This document shows, one piece after another, positions 1 through 22,758 of a DNA stretch of 64,000 nt. The stretch covers positions 1-64,000 of the forward strand of contig CAJNYU010001350.1 of the NCBI GenBank assembly GCA_905331475.1. The letters run 5' to 3'. Position 1 is the first letter of the stretch, and every line of letters starts with the position of its first letter. Origin of the DNA: Rotaria socialis (taxonomy: Eukaryota; Rotifera; Eurotatoria; Philodinida; Philodinidae). The notes beneath the pieces are model-generated. The model saw only the letters and a program-made list of their open reading frames with translations, had not been told where the DNA came from and did not search any database. The position numbers and the translations under genes are program-made.

Positions 1-99
1 TACACCACAAGAATCTCAGTGCTCCTTTATTATTTCTATGATTTCTCCTTGTGATTTCTGACACATTTTCCGGATTCTTCAATCTTTCATCATTTATCA

Positions 100-425
100 A
101 AAGAAGTTTCATGAATCATCTGTTTCCATCTTTAATAGAGCATCTGCGACAAAGCCAATCATTGACGGATCACTTTTACTCAAAAATCCAAAAGCAGGAT
201 TTCAACATCTAAACGTTATGTGTAAGGACAGAAAGCCATGAGCTGCCCTACCTTAGCACTTCAACCTAGGCAGTCCAGGAGATCATTTATCGAGTAAAAG
301 TATCATGAATAGCGCGTTTGCCACAAACTCCGCCAATTCCGGAACACTTTTACTCAGAAATCCAAAAGTAGGATTTCAGCATCTAAAAACGTTATGGGTA
401 AGGACAAAAGATATGACGTGCCGCC
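100..425. repeat. Diverged direct repeat, two copies about 174 bp apart
   Basis: The block around 165-250 recurs around 339-423. Shared landmarks are CACTTTTACTC, AATCCAAAAG, GGATTTCA, CATCTAAA and ACGTTATG followed by GTAAGGACA. The offset is about 174 bases. The copies differ by many substitutions, so the duplication is not recent. It may be part of a larger repeat cut by the window edge; the family is not recognised. Confidence 0.6.
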
Positions 426-915
426 TTTAAAGTAAATATTACCAAATCCACGAAATCATTTCTCAACCTCCAAAACTTTTCACACTCAATTACATCAAGC
501 TACTTTTCCCTCATTCTAGTGTCCCGTTGGATCTGAAGTTCGCCAAACCCGCTTTCTATCAAAAACCAGACTTTGGGCAAAACTGATTTCAGCAACAGAT
601 CAGAAACTGCACTGCCAGAATGTACAACATCCAAGAATTCCTATATATCTCCACCACAAATAGCAGTATAGATAGATTCCCAATAATCTCTACAAGCCTT
701 ATATCTAGCAGAATTTGAAATTCCATTTGACCTGTCCGACTAAATCGTACAAAAAAATCGTTTTCCCTTACAACCGAGATAAACTTTGCAACTAATCCAT
801 ACTGAACATATTCGATTTCGCTCATTCTTCTAAATTTTTCAACCATTTCCCAGCATGCTATTACTTTTATTACCCTATATCAATTTTTTTGTATTTTTGA
901 CGTCATCTTCACTAA

Positions 916-1160
916 TCCTACGTTCAAAAGGTGATCATAGCAGGATTTCTTTGATGCTTTTTGTATTTTTCAGATTTCTCACGATCCCTGTTGCAGGATG
1001 GAGCAGAAATCTCCCAATATGGATCTCTTGATGCTGACTATCGAATGCTGCTTTCCACTATTCTCTACGATGCTTCGTTCAAAAGGTGATTTTTGCAGGA
1101 TTTCTTTGATGCTTTTTGTATTTTTAGGATCCCTGCTGCAGGATACGCGGAAAATCATAT
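916..1160. repeat. Diverged direct repeat, two copies about 155 bp apart
   Basis: The segment starting CGTTCAAAAGGTGAT near 921 recurs near 1076. Both continue with GCAGGATTTCTTTGATGC, then a T-rich stretch and a GATCCCTG-TGCAGGAT block. The offset is about 155 bases. No coding function was found. It could be a degraded tandem duplication or a piece of an old transposable element. Confidence 0.6.
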
Positions 1161-1381
1161 GGAGTTTACTTATAGATGCGGGCGAGCATGTTAGGTTATA
1201 GAGAGTGCTCCGACAAGATCTGTTGGAAATATGATTTCTGTTATTGTTGTGTGACTTGGAGGAGGTTTTTTTGCTGCTTGCATTTGGTTAGAGTGATTCC
1301 TATGGAAATGTAGTGGAATTGATGTCTGTAGTGTGTGCACTATTGATGAGAGGGGTTTAGGAATGTATTTTTTTTCTTCAG

Positions 1382-1580
1382 AATTACGGCCGTATACGGT
1401 CGTTTACGTTGCAGTGTTTGGTCGTTTCCTGTTTATGATACGGCCGTATATGGTCGAACACGGGTTTGAAACGGTTGGTGTGTACTACCTTATACGACAC
1501 GGCGATATACGGCGCATACCAAAACGTTAAAATGCGGCCCGTATACGGCCGTATCTAGTCGTCGTAATGCTCGACCTGGG
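1382..1580 (-). mobile_element. Palindrome-rich MITE-like element, copy 1 (one end missing)
   Basis: This stretch carries repeated ACGGCCGTA / CGTATACGG palindromes and ends with TCGACCTGGG at 1571-1580. Its last 60 bases are the reverse complement of the start of the element at 24041-24229: both share CCCAGGTCGA-GCATTACG, and both contain a GCATACCAAAACG block. The other terminal repeat is not visible, so the copy looks truncated. No coding capacity was seen, and the family is not recognised. Confidence 0.65.
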
Positions 1581-2385
1581 ATTTTTGTTTGCTACTTCCT
1601 ATCCCTCCCGTCCTTCCATGTTTCTGTGTTTTTATAAGCACTTCCGAGTGTGACAATAAAAGAGCATAACCTAATAAAGTATCTTATAATAAATATAGAA
1701 TACAATAACGTTAACATCAAAACAAAATAACTATCACAATTATCTCATTAACCTATTTGTGTTTCTTCTCATTGAAAAACGTTAGTTTGTTGATTATATG
1801 AAATACCGTAGCATTCAATTTGCTGCTTGATACGTCCAACATACTTTTATAAACATAGAGGGATAAATAGAGCAGTTCTAATGTATAAATCGATTTTTCT
1901 CACGGAAAAGATGGTAAAATAAGTTAGCTAATTTATCTACTTTGAATCATTGCAATAAAATCCACATGGAAGATATTATTTCTAATTTGAATTTATCGAT
2001 TGGCTGAAGATAAGTCTATGAATGAAACCATTATAATAAAATAATCGCAACAATCGTTCTCCAACAAATTGAAATGGAAAATAAAATCTTGAATGCAATT
2101 GAGTTTATCAGAGTTTTAAAATGACGTAATTAGAACGTGGAAAAGATAAATATTATTTTCATTCGATCATTCGAATGTAATAGTATGCCATCGGTAGGAA
2201 CATAGTTAGGGTCAATGTTTTGCAGGTACTCTAAAATTCTTCTGAATGTTGAATAAGATTAGAATAAGCAGCTGCTTTAACATTTTTCAGCTTGTACAGT
2301 TTTTGTTCACTTTTATATCGTCTCACGTTGACGCATATAAAAAAAATACTGTGGTAAGGCAGTGACCGAGTAGAGTCACCTTCTC

Positions 2386-2406
2386 GCTCTCTCTCTCTCT
2401 CTCTCT
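2386..2406. repeat. CT dinucleotide microsatellite
   Basis: A run of CT repeats, about 20 bases long, roughly 390 bp upstream of the ABCG start codon. Such polypyrimidine runs are common in this window. Confidence 0.9.
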
Positions 2407-2796
2407 AATCTAATGATAATAAAAAGTATGCACTTTACGTCAATAATTTAGGATGTCAATACTCACAATTACTATCAAAATTTTCATCAGAATAACATAA
2501 TAAAGAATACACGGCTAAATAATAACCAAGCAAATGCTATCGGTAACCTCGCTGGCAATTGAAAGAACTATTATGAAACTCAAAGTACGATCGGTTTTCT
2601 GTACAAATAAAAATACGTCATACCTACGGAAGAGAACATACTTACAGTACGCGATACTGAGGAAAGCATACGACCTCACCTGTACTACATCTGAAAAGTA
2701 CGTCGTCACGATCGTATAAATACTACAGTCTTACCTTGTGCACTATATTAAAAGCAAAAATACATATATACTATTTTACTGTGGAAAAAAATTCAA

Positions 2797-4963
2797 ATGC
2801 CTCCTCTTCAAGATAACAATGTACAAGTCAATACTGGAGTTGATAATGTTGATCTACAAGGAACGATGCCATCCGGTGATAAAACACATACAAAATATAT
2901 TATAGAAATGCGTGGTGGTGATACTTTACAAGTACAATTATCGGTTGATGGTGCTCAAGCATTGGCTGAACTATCGCCACGTATTACTGTTACCTTTCAT
3001 AATGTCTCCAAAGTGATCAATGTTCCAGCAAAAATGATTGATCCTTCATCCAAAAAACGATTCATCGAACGAAAACTGCTCGATCAAGTTTCCGGACAAA
3101 TTCATCCGGGCCAAATCGTTGCACTTATGGGACCTTCAGGCTGTGGGAAAACAACATTACTCAATACCTTAGCTGGTCGAGCACTATCCGGTGTTACTGG
3201 TGATATTTGGTTCAATAATCAACGTTATGATAAAAGTATGAAACGAAAACTAGCTTATGTTCTTCAACAAGATATATTTTTCGAACAACTCACTGTTAAA
3301 CAACAATTAACATATACAGCTCTACTTCGATTACCAAATCACTTATCGAAACAAGATAAACTAGCTCAAGTGGAACAAATCATTGATCAACTTCGTATTC
3401 GAAAATGTGCAAATACTCCAATTATGTTAATATCTGGTGGTGAAAAGAAACGTGTGAATATTGGTACTGAATTATTGACCAATCCGAGTGTTATATTTCT
3501 TGATGGTAAGTGAGAATAAGTTTTGAATATGCATGGGTAGATTTTCATACATATATATATATTAATATAGAACCTACATCTGGGTTGGATAGTACATCAG
3601 CAGTAGCTTTGATGGATGTTCTTCGTGATTTATCAATCCAAGGCAAAACTATTATCACATCAATTCATCAACCATCATCACAAATCTTTCAATCGTTCGA
3701 TCAACTGATTCTCTTAGCAGATGGAAAAACTATTTTTATGGTATGTACTTTCATACATTCCTACACTCGAAACTTTATTCTTATCATTATTTATAGGGTA
3801 AACCATCTGATGCTCTACTCTACTTTGCTACTATGGGTCATCGCTCTCCACCACAATACAATCCAGCTGATTATGTCATGGATCTTGTAAATCAAGATAT
3901 GACTATTCGTGAACAACTTAAAGATGCATACCTAACAAATAAACTTGTTGGTCATGTAAAGTCTGTATCAAATCAAGTACAATCACAGACTTCAACAAAT
4001 GCTCACCAATATCTTATACCTGAACCATCTGGACACGAAGCCGATCTCACTAATCCAGATAATGTCAATTTAATACCTACCAAACATGAAAGTAAATGGC
4101 CTATTGGATTTCTACCACAAATGATGATACTCTTCAAACGTGCATTTGTGTTAACTGGTCGCAGTCAATTTACAATTCTTAACTTTGTTCAAGCATTAGG
4201 ACTGGCAGTTGTTAGTGGATTGTGTTGGTTGAGAATGGAATTTGCTGAAAACACAATACCTGATCGATCATCATTCATGTTTTTCTTGATGACATTTTGG
4301 CCTTTGCACACCATGATGCATGGTTTACTATCATTTCCTTTTGAGCGTGTCATCATCGAAAAAGAACGAGCAAGTGGCTCATATCGTCTATCCTCGTATT
4401 TCGCAGCTAAATCATTAGCTGAAGCTCCAGTTAAACTTGTGTTACCAACATTATTTCTCATCATAGCTTATTGGATGGCTAATATCAATTCAAATTTCGG
4501 TATATTTCTAGCTGTTCTGGCTTTTCAACTGATGGCAGTTCTTGTGGCTGAATCACTTGGTTTACTTTTGGGTGCAGCATTAAAGAATTTACAACATGCA
4601 ATCACAGTGGCTACTGTCCTTCTCATGAGTTTGATGTTAGTAGGTGGATTTTTCGTTCGAAATCTCCCACATTGGTTGGGTGTGTGGGGAAAATGGCTAT
4701 CGTTTTTCAAATATGCATACAATGCATGCTTACAATTACAGTTCAAAGGCGGACAAATTTATCAATGTGTCGATGGCTCATACGTTTCTTCTTGTCGAAA
4801 TAATCCAAATGGCACATTCATGAGTCATGAAGCACTCGAATTTTTTGATTCTGGAATTAGTATCGGCTTTAACTTTTTAGTTCTTTTCGGAATGTTTGTA
4901 GTTTTTCGAACACTAGCCTATCTGTCACTAAGATTCGTTAAGAATCATTCTGGTCGTTCTTGA
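2797..4963 (+). CDS. ABCG-family half-transporter (ABC ATPase plus six-helix membrane domain)
   Basis: Three exons, 2797-3505, 3571-3740 and 3797-4963, join in frame (intron phases 1 and 0) to give 681 residues. The first ATG of the frame was chosen. The N-terminal nucleotide-binding domain shows Walker A GPSGCGKTT (residues 112-120), signature SGGEKKR (from 213), and a Walker B / D-loop stretch that reads FLDEPTSGLDS across the first intron. A conserved IHQPSS switch follows. The C-terminal half holds about six hydrophobic segments, then a Cys-containing loop (SCRNN) and a last helix. NBD-first order and length fit ABCG/White half-transporters, which dimerise and export lipids, sterols or other hydrophobic compounds. 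The sequence looks closer to the plant ABCG14/22-like branch than to ABCG2, but the substrate cannot be read from it. The introns are 65 and 56 bp. Confidence 0.93.
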
Positions 4964-4998
4964 TTCTAAATTAGATTTCTTTTTTCACGTGCATATTT

Positions 4999-5004
4999 AA
5001 TAAA
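4999..5004 (+). terminator. Poly(A) signal of the ABCG gene
   Basis: AATAAA lies 36 bases after the stop codon of the ABCG gene, in an AT-rich 3' region. It is the first canonical signal downstream. Confidence 0.6.
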
Positions 5005-6522
5005 ACATGGAACATGAAATGAGATCATATGAAAGAATTTTTTATACAGGAGAAATGTGATTTATTTTTTATCAGGAGTCGACACTAATGAAATCACTTT
5101 CCCTCTTGTTTATCAAGGATAACCTAGATTTGGCAGATAAGCCGGTTATTGTACATTTGTATCGTTAGCACGTAGAAAATGTATGTATGCGTAAAAACTT
5201 TGTTCTATGCTATGGAGAAATTTACCAAATATCAAACGTTGATCTCGTTAATACTTGCACCGTTGTTTCTCTCCAAGAGCATGTTTGAAAAAACTGTCTC
5301 ATCTTTGTAACCGTTATATGTTCCAGTTCAATTCTCAGCGTTCGAGATAGTGCCAAACAAAACAAACTACGAAGGTGATCGTAATAATTGCTCATTCGAG
5401 AATAATACGGAAGTAAACATTGAGTCAGCTACATGCTAGCAAATATTACTTTTCGATACGAATGTTATTTTGTCTGTACACTCTCATAATCTTCTTATAT
5501 TTCCTTCACGTGTATTATATACATTTCTGGATGAATTCATATTTCCAAATCATTTCTCCTTTATAAATTCATTTTTTTCGCTGCATTCTTAATCTATGCA
5601 ATACGTTTCAAGTCTTCGCTTCTTAGTCCTCAATCGTGCACACGTCCACAGAAATGCATATTTCTTAATCATTTTTCCTACAGAAATTTACATTATGCTG
5701 ATTCATTTTCCTCTATCCGCTGTACCATTAATATATACTGTACATTCAAAGCACAGGTGACGCACAGACATGTTCACCACTTCGAACAAATGTAGCTAGA
5801 GAACGGTAAGAGGAAGCAACTTGTAATTGTGGTCAAATATGTAAGTAACCAAAATCTATAATACATAAAAGTGCTAAATCTCAACCATCTAGTTGTGAAA
5901 CAATTCATGCCAATGAATTTGTAAGAGAGACACTTTTCTATTTGAATCCTAGACCTGTTTTTTAGTGAAGATAAAGGACATATATCTCGAATAATGAGCA
6001 AGTTTTTGACAAAATATCAAGTCACACACAGGCATCAGTTTTCATAAAGATATTTTGTTTCATATTTAGAAATACTAGCTTCAGTTGTCTCTCGTAATGG
6101 TAAAAAGAAAACTAGATAGATCAACGGAGAATATACGAAAACATACATGAGTAAGATCGTTTGTTTTGCGTCGGAATATTTGAGTTCTAAGCGGTTCGCA
6201 TGTATTGTTTATGTAGAAATTTGTGTGCTACATAGATGAATAGTATATTGATCTGAAAATCAATTTCCCGTTTAAAATAGTCACCTATTTCACCGATTAA
6301 TTCTTTGTCTAATCTTCGTATAATAGCAAAGCAAATCGTCTCGGAGCAGCCAATTGCATGATACATTAGTCATAAAATATCCTAAAAATGGCATCAAGAT
6401 TAGATGAGTATGCCAGGGACTCAGTAACGATATAAAAGACACTAGACAAAACACTTCATTGACATCGGCACCCACGAACAACATTTCTTAGTTTTCAGCA
6501 AGTTCAAATAGATAGCTTCAAA

Positions 6523-6628
6523 TAGGGGTGGTACGTTTACGTTAATTTAATATTAATGTTATCGGTTAACGCTTTTAGTTAATTAACGCCGTTAATTAGC
6601 TCGTATTAAATTAAATGGTCCACCCCTA
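6523..6628. mobile_element. Small hAT-like MITE with 8-bp target site duplication
   Basis: A 106-bp AT-rich palindromic element with ends TAGGGGTGG and CCACCCCTA. The interior is rich in TTAATTAACG palindromes. It is flanked by GCTTCAAA (6515-6522) and GCTCCAAA (6629-6636), which match at 7 of 8 positions. An 8-bp duplication with ends of this type is typical of hAT-superfamily elements, so it is probably a non-autonomous MITE moved by a hAT transposase elsewhere in the genome. It has no coding capacity. Confidence 0.75.
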
Positions 6629-9600
6629 GCTCCAAATAACCTAATAAACAGAATTAATTCTCTGAATATCTTTGTTTTTTATCTTTGGCAGCACATCTGT
6701 TTATAATCTGTATATACATATATATTTTTTAATGCTGTATTTTTTTCATAGTCAAGGTTGGTTAGCTATGTCGAACAAAACCTAGAAAATGATCTTTCAT
6801 TTTATCTTATTTTTCACGACAAGTGAATATTCAAGTTGCCAATAAGAACAATCAAGTCGAGATTCAATATCAAAATTCTTTCTTTCTTTCCTTTCAATAA
6901 TATCTTCCTTCAACACAACGATCTATATCAATTAGATTATGGCAAACACATAGAGAATTATTTCTACGTGATTGAAGACAATGCGAATTATTTGGAGTTA
7001 ATCAAGAATGAATAAATAATCTAGAATATATGCAGAGTATCTATGTATGTTTCTATCTAGATTAAATAGTTCGCTTTATTAGATTGCATCAAAATTGATG
7101 TCGTTTTATAGACATAATTTTCCCAGAAGAATTCTAATAAACTTTTGATTTGCACTCCTTTACAGTTGACGGCACGAAGATTATATCGTTAGATCAAAAA
7201 AAAATTAAAATACTAACAGTAAGAAATTATACGAACAAAAATTGGATAAACGTTATCATGTTTATTCAAATAAACGGCGACTTTTAAATAAATATTTGCG
7301 TCGACAGTAATTATAATTCATATATTTAAGAGTACAAAAGCAATGAATAAATTAGTTCTCTCTGTGAAAATCATTCACAGAACAAAAACAAACCTTGAAA
7401 TAGTTGGAATCGAATCAATAACTGCAAAAATGAATGACACCATTTATTGTTTTGTGTTTCACAGATATGCTCTTTTTCAAAGCAAGCGAAATAATTATTC
7501 ATAGTTTCTTCATAAAGTACGCTTCATAACACACACACACCCACACACAGAAGAAGAAAAAAAGAAATAGTTCATCTTAAGTAAAAACTAAAGTTTACTG
7601 GTAGAGCATTAATAATAATAGATACACTGATAAGGAAAATCTAGCTAAAGCTTAATGATGCCAATCGACAAGGAAAACTAATATTTCCTTGCCTACGTGC
7701 TTCCGGTAAAAAGAATAACTCAATCAATATTCTAGTCACTGTTTATTTAGGTAATTCGAAGTATAAATCACAGACTTTTCCCCCTGCAATTATGATGGAA
7801 ACATGCATCAACTACTGGAATTTTTCTTTGAAAAACAATATTTTGACTTTTGAATATTGTTGTTTTTCTTTCTTACTTATCAATGATAAATGAAAGAAAA
7901 CATAGATTTTGATTGAAAAGAAAAGAATTTTGATTATGATATTTTCTAGGCAACTAACGAATTCATCAGAATGCAAAATAGATGCTAATCGAAATGCATG
8001 AACGATTATAATCGTATTCATTTCATGGCTTGTCAAATAGTACATAAGAGTGCTTAGATTTCAGTTGATATTTCCATCTGTTCTTTATCATTAATTCAAC
8101 AATTTATACCAAATATCTCATCTCCATACAAATAAATAAATACGAGATATATTTATTTGAATCCGGGAACAAAAATGATAGAAAGATAATAACTTCGAAT
8201 AAGTCTTTAGGATATTACTGATCGTTATTTGCACAGAAATTAGAGATATCAGACAGTAGAAAGATAAATGCATTTTTACTCGCCTCATTTCCGCTATCAG
8301 CAGCAGCAGAAGTATTAGAAGAATTGATCTGCATGTAACGCGTACTGTTGGTTTGTTTATTCCAGTCTTTTTGCTTTTCTTTTCATCAAACATAGATATA
8401 TCTCAGCCGATCAATGACACATGTGTGTCTTTCTCTACGCATGTATGATAATTCTATGCTCAGTTGATAATATTTCTCGATTGACATTTACTTTGCTTAG
8501 ATGCCTTTTCTTCCTTCATACATTGACACCCATATCCAACGATGCATTGATTTATTGATATTCCTGCGTTAACTTTTGTTGTTCTTAATATTGCTAAGGA
8601 TAATAAAGATTAATTATTTTGATGAAGCAATAAAACCTTTGTTTTACTGAACAGTTGTCGTTTCTTTTTGTTTTTGTCGCTTCGGCAAATAGTTTAATAT
8701 CGCAATCTCTTCATTGCTATAGAAAATACTGAAAGGCAGACTAGTGAAATGTCAAATTTTCTCTCTTTTCCTCTTTTTTTCGATACATAGAGCCTGCGGG
8801 TGTTCTATGTCCACAATCTAATGAAGACAGATGAGAATCGTCAAAAAAGAGACAGAAATATACGAAAAAACTGTTTTTTCTCTGGTTTCTACTGTTCATG
8901 GCATTAGTGTTATACATACGTATATGTATACATTATACATATTCTCTCTCTCTCTCAGTCTAACTTAATTAATTCATATCGATTATTATGCTCGACACTT
9001 CTTCAAGGTAATTTTCGGAAAAGAAAAAACCATTAATTAGTTCGTTTTTTTTTCTTCTTTTTCTATCGTACTTCATCTATGCACATTAAAAAAAATGCTC
9101 TCCTCATTATTATGAATGTTCAATGAATGGGTCGTTCCCAATCATGTATTTATTGTGTCACGGAATTATTTCTTTAACATTAACTTAAATGCATCAGTTA
9201 GACGCAACTATATCCTACTTCACAATGTTTTCTCATGCCTACATTCTTCTCTCGTCTTATCTTTCTTGTTCTACTACTGAATAGTTGTGTTTGTATGTGC
9301 ACACTATCACACCAGTCAGACGTATGCCGATGATGATGATGACAACCGACTTCTCTCAATAGTTGCATTACATTTCTGACAAATTTAGGATATTCTTCAA
9401 AAAAAGAAACAGATGTGTGAAGTATATATCTCGTATCGCGTGCGTGTTTTTTTTTCTTCTTCAAACAAGATTAAATGCATTTGTCATCTTTTTCCAGGCG
9501 AATTTTCTTTTGTGTTAACTAATATTTTTATTGTTGTGATAGAAGGATTGATTGCTTGTCTATCATGCTGAGTATTGATCGTTGAAATAGAGAAACGAAT

Positions 9601-10699
9601 CAAGAGCGACGAAGGAAAAAATAAGAAAGCTAGTAAAGATTGTTTAGTTTATTGATCGAGTGTTCATTCATTGATGATGCCTTTCTCGCGTCTTCTTCTT
9701 CTTCTTTTCTATCTCTCTAATTAATAACGAGATGCAGATTCGATCTGCTTGTCTATGCGACTGATTGACTTTAGCTTATCAGTTGTGCAACAGCAAACAA
9801 GCTACATTGTCCAGCAGAACATAAAACAAAAAGGGCATAAGTTTCTTTACTGAAACAGACAACGCCTAAATGTATATAGGATTGGTAAGGTCACAATATA
9901 GATAATAGCTTATGTAATTTAATTTTCATTTCATCATATAACTAAATGCTTATCTAGCCACTTCTCTATACGACTGTTATTTAAGTTTCATGAAGACGGC
10001 AACTGTCGATATTTACTTGCCTATTCTTTTTACTATCACACTCATCAATTGGCTCTAGAACGGAGAAAAAAATCGAGTAGACAAAGATTTAATGCGCCTT
10101 TGAATATTGTGATCAATGAACGAGAAAATTGTAAACTATGATTAACAATTCTATTGTTTGCCATTGAATATTTTTTATTTTGTAATGTTCTTCAACGGCA
10201 TCGGCTGTCTCGCGTTTAAATTTCTATTCGTTATCAAAGTCATATTAAAATTCATCATCCTTATTAACAACGTTCTCTTGAGAAGAGCCATGAGAATAAT
10301 GTAAATTTCCGTTTTTCCTCTACGGTTTTTCTTTCTTTATCTTTTCTATGCCGAGCAACCATGATTACCTATATAACGCCATAGTCAGGCAAACATACTA
10401 AATTATATACTATAAAAGATGTCATGGAATAGAAAATACAAATGGCGATAATAATGACTAATAGCAGGTTTGATCACCAATCTCTCTCTCTCTCGCTACA
10501 TATATATTTATTTCTTTTTATGCACATCCTGAAATAATTGTTTCATTCTCTTTCCAACACCTCATATTCATTCCTAGAGCTATATTACGAGATGAATAAA
10601 ACATCTTATGAAGGATTTACGTTTCTTATCATTATTGGATGATGAGATGAGATCGATCAAAAAGATAGAACCGAACATATAGTCTAAGCATGCACACGA

Positions 10700-11080
10700 T
10701 ATCAGCAGCACTTGCTTTCCAGTTAGTGCCACTCTCAATGAAAGAAGCAAGAGAAAGAAGGAGCAGTGCCGAAACGAGCTGCGAAAGAGAGGACGAGAGA
10801 CATAGACAGAGACAGGCAAAGAGGGAGAACAGTGTCGAAACACAAAGAATTTCATTAGAGTGACGACGCTCGAGATGCGCGCTGCTTGTGTTTATGTGTA
10901 GGGTTGACAGCGAGCGACGGCAAAGCTGTTGCGTTGTTCGCATCTTTCCAATGCGCGCAGTTGCCTTTGCACGCATTGATGACAATGAGACGACAAGGAC
11001 TGAAAATAAATCAAATGGAACCATTATTTGTATCTTGTTTCATTCATGTTATGTCTCTATTTGTGTGCAAAGACAATCTT
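10700..11080 (+). promoter_or_regulatory. Candidate promoter / 5' region of the TRPC gene
   Basis: A block with clearly higher GC than its surroundings, containing several CG dinucleotides (for example TGCGCGC and CGAGCGACGG) and purine-rich GAGA-type runs. It lies 270-650 bp upstream of the TRPC start codon. Open frames on both strands here are probably by-products of the base composition. Promoter function is inferred from position and composition only. Confidence 0.35.
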
Positions 11081-11346
11081 GACTAATAATTCTTCGTTAT
11101 CTTTAGATACTTCTATTTAATATTATTTCAAATGAATTTTTTTTTGGTTTATTACATTTATGTTCTTCTCTTCTATTTGAGATTCAAGAAATTTAAATAT
11201 TAAGTTTTTGTCATCTTGTTGTTCCATCATAATTAAAGTATACATGTGTACGTATACGTTCCTATTGTGTTGTTCGTGTCGGCTTGGCTGTTAATATATA
11301 TATATATATATTCCTATTGTTATTACTGCTGTTTAACACCGTCCAA

Positions 11347-21046
<9,700 letters not shown>

Positions 21047-22758
21047 TTTCAGTCCGATGGTGAGATGATAATTTTTTCGTTTTACTTTTGTGATATAGCC
21101 TCTTTTGTTTGTTTTCTAAAAAATAATGAACTATTGTTTTATGCAAACATAACATATGATGCCTTGCGTTTTCTCTATACACATTTTGTGGGTGTGTGTT
21201 TGTGTGCTGTGCCTCATCTTTTTTCTTCTTATTATTGTGAGTTGTTCATTATCAGATAATGTATTCAATATTATTAGTATAGATTTCATATACATCTCAT
21301 GTTCGTTCGTTTACTAATTGTATTGTATTTGTTTTTTTTTTTAAATTGACAAAATGAATTATTTTCACGATATGGTTATATCAGATTGAATGAATATGTT
21401 TTAACCAATTTATTGTGACGATGTACAATTTTTATGCATAAACGATATTTTTCATGACGACGCTGTTTATATATTTGATGGTAAAAATCATCGACAAAAC
21501 AACAGAAATTTTAAAATGAACAAATCAATATCGAAATAGAGATTTATCTTCCAAGAAACGAACAGGCTGTCATAGTTTGTTTTATTCTGGATAAATGATT
21601 TTGTGGTAGATGTCTAGAAACAAGAGATGAAAAATGATGTAATCGAAGAATACCATAGAAGTTTATATTCTCTTAAACAGATAATCGTTCTATCATCTTT
21701 ATATAACGCTTTTAGTAATGAGCACTCATCGATGGCCAACGATAAACAAGACTATTCCCTCCAGATGTGATCGCATTTTTGTAATTCTATAAATCATCTC
21801 AAGAGCAATTCATTCGAATTCGATACTCAAGTTTCAGACTTAGTTAATCTTTTGTTTTACCCAAGAGATAAGCGTTTATTACAGAATGTTTATCTTTATT
21901 TATTTATTTATTGATCAAAAAAACCTAAATTCTGATGACACTATGCATAATTTTGTTTGAAATCTACTAAACTGTATACAAATCTTCTGTTTTTTTTTGT
22001 TGTATCTTGAGTCTATCACATACATCTGCCTTTCGTCAATTAGCTATTTTTGATCTTAACAAAACACTCCACACAATTAATTGCCTACTGATGGAACCTA
22101 GTTTTTAAACAAGAGTAATATATCACTGAAATACCATATTTGAAATCAGTACAAACAAATTTTCTCATCGAACTTTCACCGCTGAATCTCGTGAAGAATT
22201 TGTTTTAAGCATATCACCAAAACGATTTAGAATTTGATGAGAAAATAAATTCGCAGAAAACCTACATCTTTTTTGCGGACTTACAATGTGCTCTGCGTTA
22301 AAATTCCAATGAGTATTGTTCTACTGGAAAACTGGTCATCAACAGTAGTAAAATAATTGTATAGGAAATTGAATTAAGATAATAATTATACAACAAATGC
22401 AGTGCACAATGGAATATTAGTATACGGTTAAGTAGATACCAAGCATTAGTTTATGTGCATTGTTCTCTTACAAGAATGTAGGTCGAACAAAAGCCCGTCA
22501 GAATAGCTTTGAATCACCCTTTAGCGATACTTCTTCAGATTACTTATTAGTATCAATAACTGACTACGCATTTATTCTATTGTGAATCGCACATTTGCTT
22601 GAATAAAATAAAAAGACGGCCGAGTACTCGTGATTTCTTATCGTCGGAGTCGACTTGATGATAAGGACTCTTGAAAAAAGGGACCTTAGCACGCTAGTAT
22701 TTATCAAAGTGAAATCTTCAAGTTCTTGTTTCTGACATTTTTATTCTTCAGATGATAA
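21047..22758. other. Intergenic interval between TRPC and secreted-protein gene A
   Basis: No exon-like segment was found after the TRPC stop. The two flanking genes converge here, so the interval should contain both 3' UTRs. It is uniformly AT-rich with homopolymer runs. Confidence 0.5.
22740..22745 (-). terminator. Poly(A) signal of secreted-protein gene A
   Basis: AATAAA on the minus strand, 13 bases after the stop codon of the gene ending at 22759. The position supports that the three-exon model ends there. Confidence 0.55.

Larger units (their letters stand above)
1..2796. other. Non-coding 5' flank with diverged direct repeats
   Basis: No gene model could be supported here. Open frames are short and lack exon-like neighbours. 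The stretch holds two pairs of diverged direct repeats (about 100-250 with 280-425, and 916-1000 with 1072-1160), a CGGCCG-rich palindromic element near 1382-1580, and a CT dinucleotide run at about 2386-2406. The last few hundred bases should contain the promoter of the ABCG gene. I see no certain TATA box there. Confidence 0.6.
4964..11346. other. Long non-coding interval between the ABCG and TRPC genes
   Basis: About 6.4 kb without a convincing exon. Open frames on both strands are short, AT-biased and not flanked by matching splice sites. It holds the hAT-like MITE at 6523-6628, several CT runs (near 8943-8957 and 10483-10494), and a distinctly less AT-rich block at about 10,700-11,080 just upstream of the TRPC start. 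The interval probably carries TRPC regulatory sequence. Confidence 0.5.

Noticed and set aside
998-1201. 67-codon frame overlapping a direct repeat
   Set aside because: The repeat unit explains it; no splice partners or family resemblance.
2515-2719. Open frames on both strands over the same bases upstream of the ABCG gene
   Set aside because: Overlap on opposite strands with no motif; best explained by local scarcity of stop triplets.
10580-11086. Several overlapping frames in the less AT-rich block before the TRPC gene
   Set aside because: Frames arise from higher GC and purine runs; no exon context or protein-like sequence. More likely promoter or 5' UTR.
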